Assembly: GCF_003148565.1 (NCBI RefSeq)
Contig: NZ_QGGL01000004.1
Location: 1-64,000 of the forward strand
Length of the DNA stretch: 64,000 nucleotides
Reading direction: 5' to 3'
Source of the DNA: Tumebacillus permanentifrigoris
Lineage (GTDB): Bacteria; Bacillota; Bacilli; Tumebacillales; Tumebacillaceae
The notes under the pieces are model-generated. The model had not been told where the DNA came from. It did no database searches and saw only the letters and a program-made list of their open reading frames with translations. Positions 34,663 through 42,357 of this stretch are shown here, in pieces (the first letter of the stretch is position 1; every line of letters starts with the position of its first letter). Made by a program: the position numbers and the translations under genes.

Positions 34663-35310
34663 ATGAACTTTACAAATGAGCAACGCGACGCCGTCTACGA
34701 GGCGATTCACAACCGCCGCGACATCCGCAAATTCCTCCCCACGCCGCTGGAAGCTGAAAAAGTCGAGCGCATCCTGCTCGCTGGGCATCACGCCCCATCG
34801 GTCGGTTTCATGCAACCGTGGGACTTCATCCTCGTCCGCGCCCAAGACCGCAAGGACCGTCTCGCACTCGCTGCGGACAGGGAACGCCAAGCGCTCGCGA
34901 TCCACTTCGCCGCCGAGGGGCGCGACGACAAATTTTTGCAACTCAAAGTCGAAGGGCTGCGCGAAGCCCCGTTGACCGTCTGCATCACCTGCGACCCGAC
35001 GCGGGGCGGCGATCATGTCTTGGGGCGCAACTCGATCCCGGAAACCGACATCCTCTCCGTGGCCTGCGCCATCCAAAACATGTGGCTGGCCGCCTATGCG
35101 GAAGGGATTGCGATGGGCTGGGTCTCTTTTTACAAAAAACCTGACGTCCGCCGCATCCTCGAAATTCCACCACACATCGAGCCGGTCGCGCTGCTCTCCT
35201 TTGGCTATACAGACCACTACCCCAAGCGCCCGATCCTCGAAGAATCCGGCTGGGCACAGCGCCAGTGTTTCGAATCCCTGCTCCACAACGACACGTGGAA
35301 CAACCGCTAA
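34663..35310 (+). CDS. bluB: 5,6-dimethylbenzimidazole synthase
   Basis: 215 residues; the ATG at 34663 has AGGAGGGAGG upstream. It is a nitroreductase-fold flavoprotein starting with EAIHNRRDIRKFLPTPLEAE, then HAPSVGFMQPWDFI and PTRGGDHVLGRNSIPETDIL, which is BluB-specific. It cannibalises FMNH2 with oxygen to give the lower ligand DMB used by CobT. It is divergent from cobT, 376 bases away. It needs O2, while the ring-building enzymes here belong to the oxygen-independent route. Confidence 0.92.
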   Translation: MNFTNEQRDAVYEAIHNRRDIRKFLPTPLEAEKVERILLAGHHAPSVGFMQPWDFILVRAQDRKDRLALAADRERQALAIHFAAEGRDDKFLQLKVEGLREAPLTVCITCDPTRGGDHVLGRNSIPETDILSVACAIQNMWLAAYAEGIAMGWVSFYKKPDVRRILEIPPHIEPVALLSFGYTDHYPKRPILEESGWAQRQCFESLLHNDTWNNR

Positions 35311-35327
35311 CCCTAGAGCATTTCAAC

Positions 35328-35364
35328 AAAAAGAGGCACAGCCGTCGCGGCTCGCCTCTTTTTT
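35328..35364 (+). terminator. Terminator of bluB
   Basis: AAAGAGGC and GCCTCTTT with a GC-rich inner hairpin, then TTTTTT. It lies between the converging bluB and carH-like genes. Confidence 0.8.
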
Positions 35365-35445
35365 CTCAACCCTCTAGCGCTTCAAAATCTCTCCCAGCTT
35401 CACAACTTGCCCCTTGCCGTCAGTCTGAAGTGTAACGCAACGCGC

Positions 35446-36357
35446 TTACGTGAGTTCCTGACGCTTCGACAGCCCTTGAAACCAGCGGTTCCAATCATCG
35501 ATCCCACCGCCGAGCAACAGCGGACGCAGTTCCTCACACAAATTCTGGAAGCCTTGACCGCCGAGGACGAACTTCAAGAGCGGGAACTTCGCTCGCAGTC
35601 GATCGATCAGCCCCTCCAGATCTGGCAACAACTCCGGGTCGGTGATCGACATACAGATCCAGTCCACCCGGTAGCGTTCGATCAACAACTCCAGCCCTTC
35701 GTTTGGCGTGTTCGATCCGAGGTAGACGACCTCGACACCCTGACGACGCAGGAACAGTGTGAACAGCAACAACCCAATCTGGTGCTGCTCTCCAGACGGG
35801 CAGAACGCCAAGACTTTCGGCAAGCCCGGATTGACCCCGAACACGCTGAAAAACTGGAAAAACCGCTGCATGATAAAGTGGCTCGCAAAGTGCTCCTGCG
35901 CCACCGTCACCGCGCCAGCCTCCCAATCATCTCCGATCTGGTGCAACAACGGGGCGAGCAATTGATGAAACACATCTTCAAAATGAAACATCGAAAACGC
36001 CAAGCTCAGCAACTGGTTGGCCTGCTCCGAATCAAAGGTCGTCAGCGCCCCATACAACCGCTCCCGCAGCGACTCATAACTCTCGCCCGCACGCACAGTG
36101 CCCAGCGGTGCCGATTCGGAGAGCAACTTGCGCTGTTCCCGCGTCTTCTCCAGCATCTTGACCGCCTGCGAGATGTTGACGCCCTTTTCCTCCGTCTGGA
36201 CTTTCAACCAGCGCAGGTCTTCAATGTCCTGTTCCGAATACAACCGGTGCCCCGATCCCGAACGCGTCGGGACCACAACATGGTACCGCCGCTCCCAAGC
36301 TCGGATCGTCACAGCTGGCATCTCCAGCAACTTGGAAACAGATTTTATGTTATACAT
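35446..36357 (-). CDS. carH: MerR-family B12-binding transcription factor, CarH/LitR-type photoreceptor
   Basis: 303 residues from the ATG at 36357 (a GTG at 36366 is possible). The N-terminal MerR helix-turn-helix is MYNIKSVSKLLEMPAVTIRA with WERRY and the SGSGHRLYSEQDI wing. The helical B12-cap domain has the CarH hallmark W-x9-E-H (W145, E155, H156). The Rossmann B12-binding domain has ExHxxG (E190, H192, G195), H192 being the lower axial ligand. In Thermus CarH adenosylcobalamin drives tetramer formation and DNA binding in the dark, and light breaks it. The residue after W145 is Glu, where Thermus CarH has the His that caps cobalt after illumination. It is divergent from dps. Confidence 0.88.
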   Translation of the reverse strand: MYNIKSVSKLLEMPAVTIRAWERRYHVVVPTRSGSGHRLYSEQDIEDLRWLKVQTEEKGVNISQAVKMLEKTREQRKLLSESAPLGTVRAGESYESLRERLYGALTTFDSEQANQLLSLAFSMFHFEDVFHQLLAPLLHQIGDDWEAGAVTVAQEHFASHFIMQRFFQFFSVFGVNPGLPKVLAFCPSGEQHQIGLLLFTLFLRRQGVEVVYLGSNTPNEGLELLIERYRVDWICMSITDPELLPDLEGLIDRLRAKFPLLKFVLGGQGFQNLCEELRPLLLGGGIDDWNRWFQGLSKRQELT

Positions 36358-36382
36358 GGCTTCCACGCCTTTTCCATTCTAG

Positions 36383-36415
36383 ATTATACAATCATTCTAC
36401 AACCATGATACACAA
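36383..36415. promoter_or_regulatory. Candidate CarH operator: three TACA repeats at 11-bp period
   Basis: TACA occurs at 36387, 36398 and 36409, exactly 11 bases apart, within ATTATACAATC, ATTCTACAACC and ATGATACACAA. CarH of Thermus binds tandem 11-bp direct repeats (consensus I recall as nnTnnACAnnn); the first two repeats fit it fully and the third has G for T. The site covers a minus-strand TATAAT (36383-36388), a plausible -10 box of the carH-like gene, so binding would block it. It lies between carH and dps. Confidence 0.6.
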
Positions 36416-36509
36416 AAATTTGCCTCACTTCCAGATAATCTTTGCAGGACGAGACATACTACTCTCTGGACACACCAAATGTCCCCCTACAAAGAAGGAG
36501 AGTGTACAT

Positions 36510-37271
36510 ATGAACCCGATGAATTTGCCTACATCTGCACACCAACCAGCACCCGATCTGCAAGCGGTGCTCACAAACGTTACCAACTTCGAGGGGCGCT
36601 TCAACCTCGACAAGTCTGGTTTTGATCCCAATATGCCAGGCCATTCCACCGAACATCTCGACCGCATGGTGCTGCGTCAACCGCCGCGCACAGTCAAACA
36701 TCCGGGCGCTGGCATCGGTCTCCCCTATGAAATTCGTCTGGAGATGGCCTTGATGCTGGACGATCACCTCTGTGCTCTGAATGTGGCGCGCAACCAATAC
36801 ACCAAGCACCACTGGATGTCCGAAGGGGCCGAAGCGTTCCTCTCCCTGCACGAACTTCTGAATGAACACATCGAAAAAACCAACAAGCACATCGACGAGA
36901 TCGGGGAGCGCGTCGCTCGCCTCGGTGGCGTTCCGACTGCACATCCCGTCACCCAGCACGAACTTTCCTATATCAAGCATGAAGTTGAAGGCCGATACAC
37001 GATGCGCGACTACCTGCGAAACGACCTTGAACATGAATTGAAAATCCAGCAGATGATCCGCAAGCAGATCACCCGTGCCCAAGAACTTGGCGACCACGGC
37101 ACCGTGCAAGTTTTGGAGGAAGTGCTCGTCGATCGCGAGGACCTCGGCTACCACCTCTACAGCACGCTAGAGGACGACACGCTGACCCGTGGGATGAACC
37201 ACCTGTACGATGGCACCAACGATCTGCGCCTCGACCGCAATCCCAACCCCGAGAACAGCAACCTTCAATAA
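36510..37271 (+). CDS. Dps-family ferritin-like protein with extended tails
   Basis: 253 residues; AAGGAG precedes the ATG at 36510. The Dps/ferritin four-helix core spans roughly residues 80-215 with LDDHLCALNVARNQYTKHHW and the second segment LHELLNEHIEKTNKHIDEIG ending ARLGG, the usual ferroxidase-containing helices. About 75 N-terminal and 35 C-terminal residues extend beyond a typical 150-180 residue Dps. Such proteins oxidise and store iron and shield DNA from peroxide and photo-oxidative damage. It is divergent from the CarH-like regulator, with a candidate operator between, suggesting light control. Confidence 0.78.
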   Translation: MNPMNLPTSAHQPAPDLQAVLTNVTNFEGRFNLDKSGFDPNMPGHSTEHLDRMVLRQPPRTVKHPGAGIGLPYEIRLEMALMLDDHLCALNVARNQYTKHHWMSEGAEAFLSLHELLNEHIEKTNKHIDEIGERVARLGGVPTAHPVTQHELSYIKHEVEGRYTMRDYLRNDLEHELKIQQMIRKQITRAQELGDHGTVQVLEEVLVDREDLGYHLYSTLEDDTLTRGMNHLYDGTNDLRLDRNPNPENSNLQ

Positions 37272-37279
37272 TGCTGGAC

Positions 37280-37315
37280 AAAAAAAGCGCCCACGTGCAT
37301 CTGGGCGCTTTTTTG
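37280..37315 (+). terminator. Terminator of the Dps-family gene
   Basis: AAAAAAGCGCCCA and TGGGCGCTTTTTT form a strong hairpin with a short loop, 9 bases after the stop. Confidence 0.85.
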
Positions 37316-37368
37316 ATTATAATGAACTAATAAGTACAAAAAAGACCCCCAAATCAAGGAGGCCCATC

Positions 37369-37707
37369 ATGTCAAACTGGAACAATGCTGAAACAACTTG
37401 CGTCATCTCCGTCTACCGCCCGAAAGCAGGTCTCGCGGAGAAACTCAACGAGATCGTCCGCCGTCATGTCCCGACCCTGCGCGAGGAAGGCTTGATCACC
37501 GACCGCCCGACCACCGCGCTCGTCGCAGCGGACGAGACGGTCGTCGAGATCTTCGAATGGAGTTCATACGAAGCGGTGGAGCAAGCGCACACCAACCCGC
37601 GTGTGGCCGAGATCTGGAAGGACATCGCAGAAGTCGCAGAGATCACGACGCTCTCGACACTCGCCGAAGCAAACCGTCCGTTCGCTCCATTCAAACCTTT
37701 GTTCTAA
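37369..37707 (+). CDS. Antibiotic-biosynthesis-monooxygenase (ABM)-like small protein
   Basis: 112 residues from the ATG at 37369 with AAGGAGG upstream. A single dimeric alpha/beta-barrel (ferredoxin-like) domain is suggested by TTCVISVYRPKAGLAEKLNE, TVVEIFEWSSYEAVEQAH and RVAEIWKDIAEVAEI. Family members include quinone or haem monooxygenases and many of unknown role. A TATAAT at 37317-37322 may be its -10 box, though the -35 would lie in the upstream terminator. It converges with the DoxX gene. Confidence 0.65.
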   Translation: MSNWNNAETTCVISVYRPKAGLAEKLNEIVRRHVPTLREEGLITDRPTTALVAADETVVEIFEWSSYEAVEQAHTNPRVAEIWKDIAEVAEITTLSTLAEANRPFAPFKPLF

Positions 37708-38229
37708 CTAGCCTTGCAGGCCAACGCCTGGACTGTTCTGCTTGTTACTGGACTTGAGCAGCTTGGAACGCAGGAACGGAATCACGAAGTAGTCGCCACC
37801 AAAACGTCCTGCGTTAAAGCCAGCTGCTACGATGAAGAAGCCGAGGAAGATCAAGTTTGCGTTGATGGAGACCGTGCCAGCAAGTACATAGTTGAAGTTC
37901 ATCAAGAGCCCCATGATCGCTGCAAACGTCGTCAGCGTGCCCAAGATCAGGCCGATGCCGACCAACAGCTCGCCCCACTGGACGAGGAAGTTGAACAGAT
38001 CAACATTCGGGAGGGCAAATCCATCGAGGAAGTTCCCGTACCACTCTTGAACAGACGGCTTGTCGCCTGTGGATTTGGCGATGGCACCTTTCAAGAAACC
38101 GCTCGAGTCAAATGCCTTGTCACCCGTGACCTTGCCCCAACCTGCGTCGAGGAACTTCCAACCCACGTAGATACGGACGATCGTCAGAAGAGCAGACGCT
38201 ACTACACTGTTTCGCAACCAATTCATCAT
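37708..38229 (-). CDS. DoxX/TQO-type membrane protein
   Basis: 173 residues with four hydrophobic segments (about 8-26, 65-90, 95-120, 125-145). VRIYVGWKFLDAGWGKVTG is the conserved N-terminal DoxX stretch; VQWGELLVGIGLILG follows. The family includes the small subunit of thiosulfate:quinone oxidoreductase and membrane components of detoxification complexes; here the role is unknown. AGGAGG precedes the first of two ATGs. The stop abuts the ABM gene tail to tail, and no obvious terminator lies between. Confidence 0.75.
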   Translation of the reverse strand: MMNWLRNSVVASALLTIVRIYVGWKFLDAGWGKVTGDKAFDSSGFLKGAIAKSTGDKPSVQEWYGNFLDGFALPNVDLFNFLVQWGELLVGIGLILGTLTTFAAIMGLLMNFNYVLAGTVSINANLIFLGFFIVAAGFNAGRFGGDYFVIPFLRSKLLKSSNKQNSPGVGLQG

Positions 38230-38304
38230 TACATCATCAACCTCCTAATAAATTTAATAATGTCTAATTCTAGTTCATATTAACACCGAAGGGATGCCGT
38301 GTAA

Positions 38305-38607
38305 ATGGGTACATCCGAATATATTTATTTAATACGTCCAATCCGACCGGAATTCCGTGAAAAAGTCCTCGAATCGGAGCTCGAAATCCTCAACACCCAC
38401 TTTGCCTACCTCCAGAAGCTCGTCGAAACTGGCACCTGCTTGCTGGCAGGTCCCTGTCTGGACCGGGCATTTGGCATCGTCGTTCTGCGAGTGGACACGC
38501 CAGAACAAGCCCAAGAGATCATGGAAAACGACCCCGCCATCAAATTTGGCGTGATGAGCGCCGAACTGCATCCGTTCCGCGTCGCGCTGTTGGCCGAACA
38601 GCAATAA
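38305..38607 (+). CDS. YciI-like protein
   Basis: 100 residues, a YciI/ABM-like ferredoxin fold: YIYLIRPIRPEFREKVLESE, ELEILNTHFAYLQKLVETG, GTCLLAGPCLDRAFGIVVLR and QAQEIMENDPAIKFGVMSAE. The conserved His of the HxxYLxxL segment is at about position 34, and an Asp of the ENDP loop is present. YciI proteins are small putative enzymes without agreed function. It is monocistronic and ends in a bidirectional terminator shared with lepB. Confidence 0.8.
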   Translation: MGTSEYIYLIRPIRPEFREKVLESELEILNTHFAYLQKLVETGTCLLAGPCLDRAFGIVVLRVDTPEQAQEIMENDPAIKFGVMSAELHPFRVALLAEQQ

Positions 38608-38645
38608 AAAAACCACCTGCCCTTGAGCAGGTGGTTTTTTTTTAC
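38608..38645. terminator. Bidirectional terminator between yciI-like gene and lepB
   Basis: AAAAAACCACCTGC and GCAGGTGGTTTTTT with a short loop; A- and T-runs on both sides serve both converging genes. Confidence 0.88.
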
Positions 38646-39178
38646 TTATCGAGGCGGGACATGTGGTTGAAGGGGTAGTAACGCACGAACGCTTTGCCGA
38701 GGACGTTCTCCATCGGAACGGTGCCCCAGTAGCGGCTATCGTAGGAATTGTTGCGGTTATCGCCCATGACGAACACTTGACCTGGGGTGACGGTGAACGG
38801 CTTGTAGTCCATCGTCGGATGTTCTGCTTCGTAGGGCTCATCGAGCGCCTTGTCGTTGACGTAGACGATCCCACTCTCGATCTTGACGGTGTCCCCTGGC
38901 AGCGCGATCACGCGCTTGATCAGATGATCCTCTTCCGGTGGTACTTTCGCAGACGGCGGCGGTGTGAAGACGACGATGTCGCCGTGCTCGATTTCTCCGA
39001 ATGCGTAGGAGAGCTTCTCGACGTACAAGCGATCTCCGACCATCAGCGTCGGTTGCATCGACTCACTCGGGATGTAGAAGGCTTCCGCGACGAAGTGGCG
39101 GAACAGGAAGACCAGCGCAACGGCAATGACAATCGTGCGGCCCCACTCGATCAGGGATTTTTTCATTTCTGGCTTCAT
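38642..39178 (-). CDS. lepB: Signal peptidase I
   Basis: 178 residues, a short Gram-positive type. One N-terminal membrane anchor (RTIVIAVALVFLFRHFVAEA) is followed by box B YIPSESMQPTLMVGD with the catalytic Ser and box D LIKRVIALPGDTV with the catalytic Lys, then GDNRNNSYDSRYWG. It cleaves signal peptides of secreted proteins at the outer face of the membrane. GAGG precedes the ATG by 8 bases. A promoter is seen upstream at 39213-39241. Confidence 0.95.
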   Translation of the reverse strand: MKPEMKKSLIEWGRTIVIAVALVFLFRHFVAEAFYIPSESMQPTLMVGDRLYVEKLSYAFGEIEHGDIVVFTPPPSAKVPPEEDHLIKRVIALPGDTVKIESGIVYVNDKALDEPYEAEHPTMDYKPFTVTPGQVFVMGDNRNNSYDSRYWGTVPMENVLGKAFVRYYPFNHMSRLDK

Positions 39179-39212
39179 AGCTCAGCCTCACTTTCGTTCT
39201 CGATACTTGTGT

Positions 39213-39241
39213 ACTGTAATCGTAGGGCATCCCACTGTCAA
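39213..39241 (-). promoter_or_regulatory. Sigma-A promoter of lepB
   Basis: On the minus strand TTGACA (39236-39241) and TACAGT (39213-39218) are separated by 17 bases, about 35 bases before the lepB start. Confidence 0.75.
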
Positions 39242-39462
39242 CGTCAACGGAATAACCTCAACACTCACAGAATGTTCATAACTCAACATAATTAAAGAGA
39301 TCCACCACACTCGGAAAAATCGTCTCCTCTCGGGCGGTGACGGGTTTTTCTTGTCTACGTATCAGATCGTGCAAGTGTTGGTGCAAGAATCCTGACCGTT
39401 GGGCGCATACTACACGAGGGTCAGATCGCTCCACCATCCATCATTTCGAAGGGGGTCATCGA

Positions 39463-39705
39463 ATGAGCTATCAACCAAACACCGACAACCTGCAAGCGCT
39501 GGAAGCACCGCAACAAGTGGACTGCTCCCGTGTAGCGACCAATGCGTTGTTCGCACAGTTGGAAGGTTTTGAAGGTGAACTGGTAGGTCATGAGCGCAAC
39601 GGCCATGCCCGCGCACACCTCGGACGAAGCTTTGGACGACCGGAAGGCGAGATTCGCGAGGATATCGAGGAGGTCACCGCACAACTCCAGCAGTGCCACC
39701 TCTAA
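39463..39705 (+). CDS. Small protein of unknown function
   Basis: 80 residues; AAGGGGG lies 8 bases before the ATG at 39463. The sequence is acidic and polar (NLQALEAPQQVDCSRVATNA, then EIREDIEEVTAQLQQCHL), predicted mostly helical with two cysteines and no signal peptide. No family was recognised. A strong terminator follows 30 bases after the stop, supporting a real transcription unit. Confidence 0.5.
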   Translation: MSYQPNTDNLQALEAPQQVDCSRVATNALFAQLEGFEGELVGHERNGHARAHLGRSFGRPEGEIREDIEEVTAQLQQCHL

Positions 39706-39728
39706 CCCCCGCGAACGGACCCGCAACG

Positions 39729-39768
39729 AAAAAAAGACTCTGCCACCTGCGTGGCGGAGTCTTTTTTT
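39729..39768. terminator. Bidirectional terminator
   Basis: GACTCTGCCAC (39736-39746) and GTGGCGGAGTC (39751-39761) form the stem, flanked by A and T runs on both sides. Confidence 0.85.
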
Positions 39769-39945
39769 ACCTCCTGTTGACACGTGAAACTTCTCGCGCG
39801 TCACGTCCAGAAAGGCTTGGAGCGCTGGCGAGATCCACTTGTCCTTGTGCCAAGCCAGTTGCGTGTAGAGGATGATCTCCTCCCCGCCCACTGTAGGATG
39901 TGCAGACTTCACTTCGGACGCCACGGCCATCAGTTTTCCCGAACA
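39765..39945 (-). pseudogene. Remnant of a LysR-type regulator (C-terminal fragment)
   Basis: Translated on the minus strand, the region reads VASEVKSAHPTVGGEEIILY, then TQLAWHKDKWISPALQAFLD and VTREKF, a typical end of a LysR substrate-binding domain. No HTH half or start is present, and the frame runs into the terminator hairpin. The missing 5' part would have lain toward the MFS gene, as expected if a divergent LysR-MFS pair lost most of its regulator by deletion. Confidence 0.55.
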
Positions 39946-40029
39946 TATGCATCGGAACTTTCGAATTTACCGATATGTGGTTCCATTGTATCATGAGGTC
40001 AGAAGCGAAACACGGGGAGGCAGCACGGA

Positions 40030-41289
40030 ATGAAAAACAAACTGTATTACGGGTGGATCGTCGTCGGCGTGACGTTTCTCACCTTGCTGGTCGCTGCGGG
40101 AATACGATCGACACCAGGGGTATTGATCCTTCCGCTGGAGCAGGAATTCGGGTGGGAGCTGACCGACATCTCGCTGGCGTTGTCGGTGAACATCCTGTTC
40201 TACGGTCTGGCCGGTCCGTTCATGGCGGCGGTGATCGACCGCCTCGGCATGCGCAAGACGATGGTGCTCTCGCTCACGTTGCTCGCGGCTGGAACGGCTT
40301 TGACGACGCTGATGACCCAGACATGGCATCTGCTGTTGCTCTGGGGCGTGCTGGTCGGGCTCGGAACGGGAACGATGAGCAACGTGCTCGGGGCGATGGT
40401 CGCCAATCGCTGGTTCGTGCAACACCGTGGCATGGTCGTCGGCATCTTGACGGCGAGTGCGGCGACGGGGCAATTGCTGTTCCTGCCGCTGCTCGCTCAG
40501 ATTGCGATGAGCGCGGGTTGGCGGCAGACGGCGTTCACCACTTCGATCGCGGCGCTGGTGCTGATCCCGCTGGTTTGGTTCCTGTTGCGAGATCGTCCGC
40601 GCGACGTCGGTCTCGCTCCGCTCGGGGCATCGGAGGAGGAAGCGGCAGCCGCGCTGGCACCGCCTGTCGCGACGGGCAACCTGTTCCTCGAACCGCTGAA
40701 AGTGTTGCGGGTCGCGGTGCGCTCCAAACCGTTTTGGTTGCTGGCGGGTACGTTTTTCTTTTGCGGATTCTCGACGAACGGGTTGATCGGGACGCATCTG
40801 ATTCCCGCCTGTGTGGAGCATGGCATCCCGGAAGTCACAGCGGCGGGGATGCTGGCGTTGATGGGGCTGTTCGATCTGGTCGGGACGACAGCGTCGGGCT
40901 GGCTGTCCGACCGGTTTGACAACCGCTGGTTGTTGTTCTGGTACTATGGATTGCGCGGGCTGTCGCTGCTGTTCCTGCCGTATGCGCTCGACAGCGGGTA
41001 TGTGCCGATGCTGGCGTTCACGATCTTCTACGGGCTCGATTGGATCGCCACCGTCCCGCCGACCGTGCGCCTGACCGCCGATCTGTTCGGCAAGGAAAAA
41101 GTCGGCATGGTCTACGGCTGGATCGCGTGCGCCCACCAACTCGGCGCGGCGACGGCGGCGTATGAAGCGGGCCTGTTGCACTCGCTGTTTGAGAGCTATG
41201 CCGTGCCGTTCCTGCTCTCCGGCGGTGTTTGCATCCTCGCCGCCGCGATGGCGTTGCGGATCAAGCGTCCTGTGCAGGCGACCTCGTAG
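40030..41289 (+). CDS. MFS transporter, OxlT/monocarboxylate-like
   Basis: 419 residues with 12 predicted membrane segments. It starts MKNKLYYGWIVVGVTFLTLL, the YYGW(I/V) start common to oxalate/formate-antiporter-like MFS proteins. The loop 2-3 motif is DRLGMRKTMVLS, and the cytosolic central loop is DRPRDVGLAPLGASEEE. The substrate is unknown; small carboxylates are typical for this subgroup. A decayed LysR gene lies upstream. The gene uses host-like GC-rich codons and ends with a strong terminator. Confidence 0.85.
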   Translation: MKNKLYYGWIVVGVTFLTLLVAAGIRSTPGVLILPLEQEFGWELTDISLALSVNILFYGLAGPFMAAVIDRLGMRKTMVLSLTLLAAGTALTTLMTQTWHLLLLWGVLVGLGTGTMSNVLGAMVANRWFVQHRGMVVGILTASAATGQLLFLPLLAQIAMSAGWRQTAFTTSIAALVLIPLVWFLLRDRPRDVGLAPLGASEEEAAAALAPPVATGNLFLEPLKVLRVAVRSKPFWLLAGTFFFCGFSTNGLIGTHLIPACVEHGIPEVTAAGMLALMGLFDLVGTTASGWLSDRFDNRWLLFWYYGLRGLSLLFLPYALDSGYVPMLAFTIFYGLDWIATVPPTVRLTADLFGKEKVGMVYGWIACAHQLGAATAAYEAGLLHSLFESYAVPFLLSGGVCILAAAMALRIKRPVQATS

Positions 41290-41309
41290 CAATCTGGAGA
41301 TCACTGTAT

Positions 41310-41347
41310 AAAAAACCCTGACCACATGTGTGGTCAGGGTTTTTTTT
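41310..41347. terminator. Bidirectional terminator after the MFS gene
   Basis: AAAACCCTGACCACA and TGTGGTCAGGGTTTT with a tiny loop, flanked by A and T runs; it serves the converging MFS and CMD genes. Confidence 0.88.
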
Positions 41348-41702
41348 CCGCCTCGGCGGTGAGGGCTTGCAGCAGGTTCATCGCGTTGATCGCCGTCGGG
41401 AATCCCGCATACGGAACCGTTTGCAGGATGACTTCCTCCAGCTCTTGGGGGGTGACCCCGACATTCAGCGCCCCTTCCATATGAACGCGCAATTGCGGTT
41501 CGCGACCGAGGGCGGTCAGGAGGGCGACGATGATCAACTCCCGCTCCCGAAGCGAGAGCACATCGCGGCCCATCACTTCACCATAGGAGAATTCGACGAT
41601 GAATTTGCCGAGGTCGCCCAGTTTGGCGATCTTGTCAGCGACGAGGTTGTCATCCAGTTTTGCGAGCACGTCGAGCCCGCGTTGGTAGCGGTCTTGGGTC
41701 AT
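41334..41702 (-). CDS. Carboxymuconolactone-decarboxylase (CMD) family protein
   Basis: 122 residues, an all-helical CMD/AhpD-like fold: FIVEFSYGEVMGRDVLSLRE, RERELIIVALLTALGREPQL, HMEGALNVGVTPQELEEVIL and PYAGFPTAINAMNLL. The CxxC of AhpD peroxidases is absent, so it resembles PcaC-type proteins rather than peroxidoxin reductases. The C-terminus overlaps the terminator. Translation overlaps the VanZ gene by ATGA. Confidence 0.85.
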   Translation of the reverse strand: MTQDRYQRGLDVLAKLDDNLVADKIAKLGDLGKFIVEFSYGEVMGRDVLSLRERELIIVALLTALGREPQLRVHMEGALNVGVTPQELEEVILQTVPYAGFPTAINAMNLLQALTAEAEKKP

Positions 41703-42211
41703 GATCTCAACTCCTTCGATTGGCTCCAGATGTGGTAGAGGCCGTATCCGAGGGAAGCCCCCAGCGTGTTCAGCATGACATCATCGATGTCCGCCTCGCG
41801 AGCGCCCGTCAAGTATTGCAGAAACTCGATCCCGACGGAGACCAGCAGGCCGAGAGCGGTGGTTTTGCCCAAGCTGCGGTAGCGCGCGAACAAGACCGGC
41901 ACCAGAAACCCCAGCGGGGCAAACATCACGACATTGCCTGCGAGGTTCAGCACGGCGACGAGCGGTCGGTAGAGCAACCACTTCATCTCCACAAACGGAA
42001 TCCAGTTCACATGTCTCGCGATGTCAAAGTAGATCGTAAGCGGGAAAAACGTCACATACGTGACGGCCAAACTGTATAGAAAGAACAAATTCAACCACAA
42101 CTCACGCCATCCGATCCATTGCGTTCGTTGCAAGCGAACCCGTTTCCATCTCCAATTCATCCACAGTGCCAATACAGGCAGGACAAACACCACATACGAG
42201 ATCCGAATCAT
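41699..42211 (-). CDS. VanZ-family membrane protein
   Basis: 170 residues with five hydrophobic segments. NWIPFVEMKWLL, LNLAGNVVMFAPLGFLVPVL and SVGIEFLQYLTGAREADIDD form the VanZ pattern (N, F and D residues conserved). VanZ proteins are linked to teicoplanin resistance but most have an unknown envelope role. It is coupled to the CMD gene by an ATGA overlap. Confidence 0.85.
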   Translation of the reverse strand: MIRISYVVFVLPVLALWMNWRWKRVRLQRTQWIGWRELWLNLFFLYSLAVTYVTFFPLTIYFDIARHVNWIPFVEMKWLLYRPLVAVLNLAGNVVMFAPLGFLVPVLFARYRSLGKTTALGLLVSVGIEFLQYLTGAREADIDDVMLNTLGASLGYGLYHIWSQSKELRS

Positions 42212-42315
42212 GAACCTGCTGACACTCCTCTCAGGTTGGTGAGGCTAGTATACCATTGATTGGTAACGAGTTGGGAGGTCCTTTTTTACCCGCGAACTCT
42301 GCGTTGGGAGAACGT

Positions 42316-42354
42316 AAAAAAAAAAACCAGCGCCGCAAAGGCTCTGGTTTTTTT
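42316..42354 (-). terminator. Terminator of the MBL hydrolase gene
   Basis: On the minus strand CCAGAGCC and GGCGCTGG form a stem with one mismatch around TTTGC, followed by a run of ten T. Confidence 0.8.
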
Positions 42355-42357
42355 CTC

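Noticed and set aside
39421-39930. Full 169-codon minus-strand gene around the LysR fragment
   Set aside because: Only the LysR-like part is conserved; the rest runs through a terminator hairpin and opposite the small 80-residue gene.
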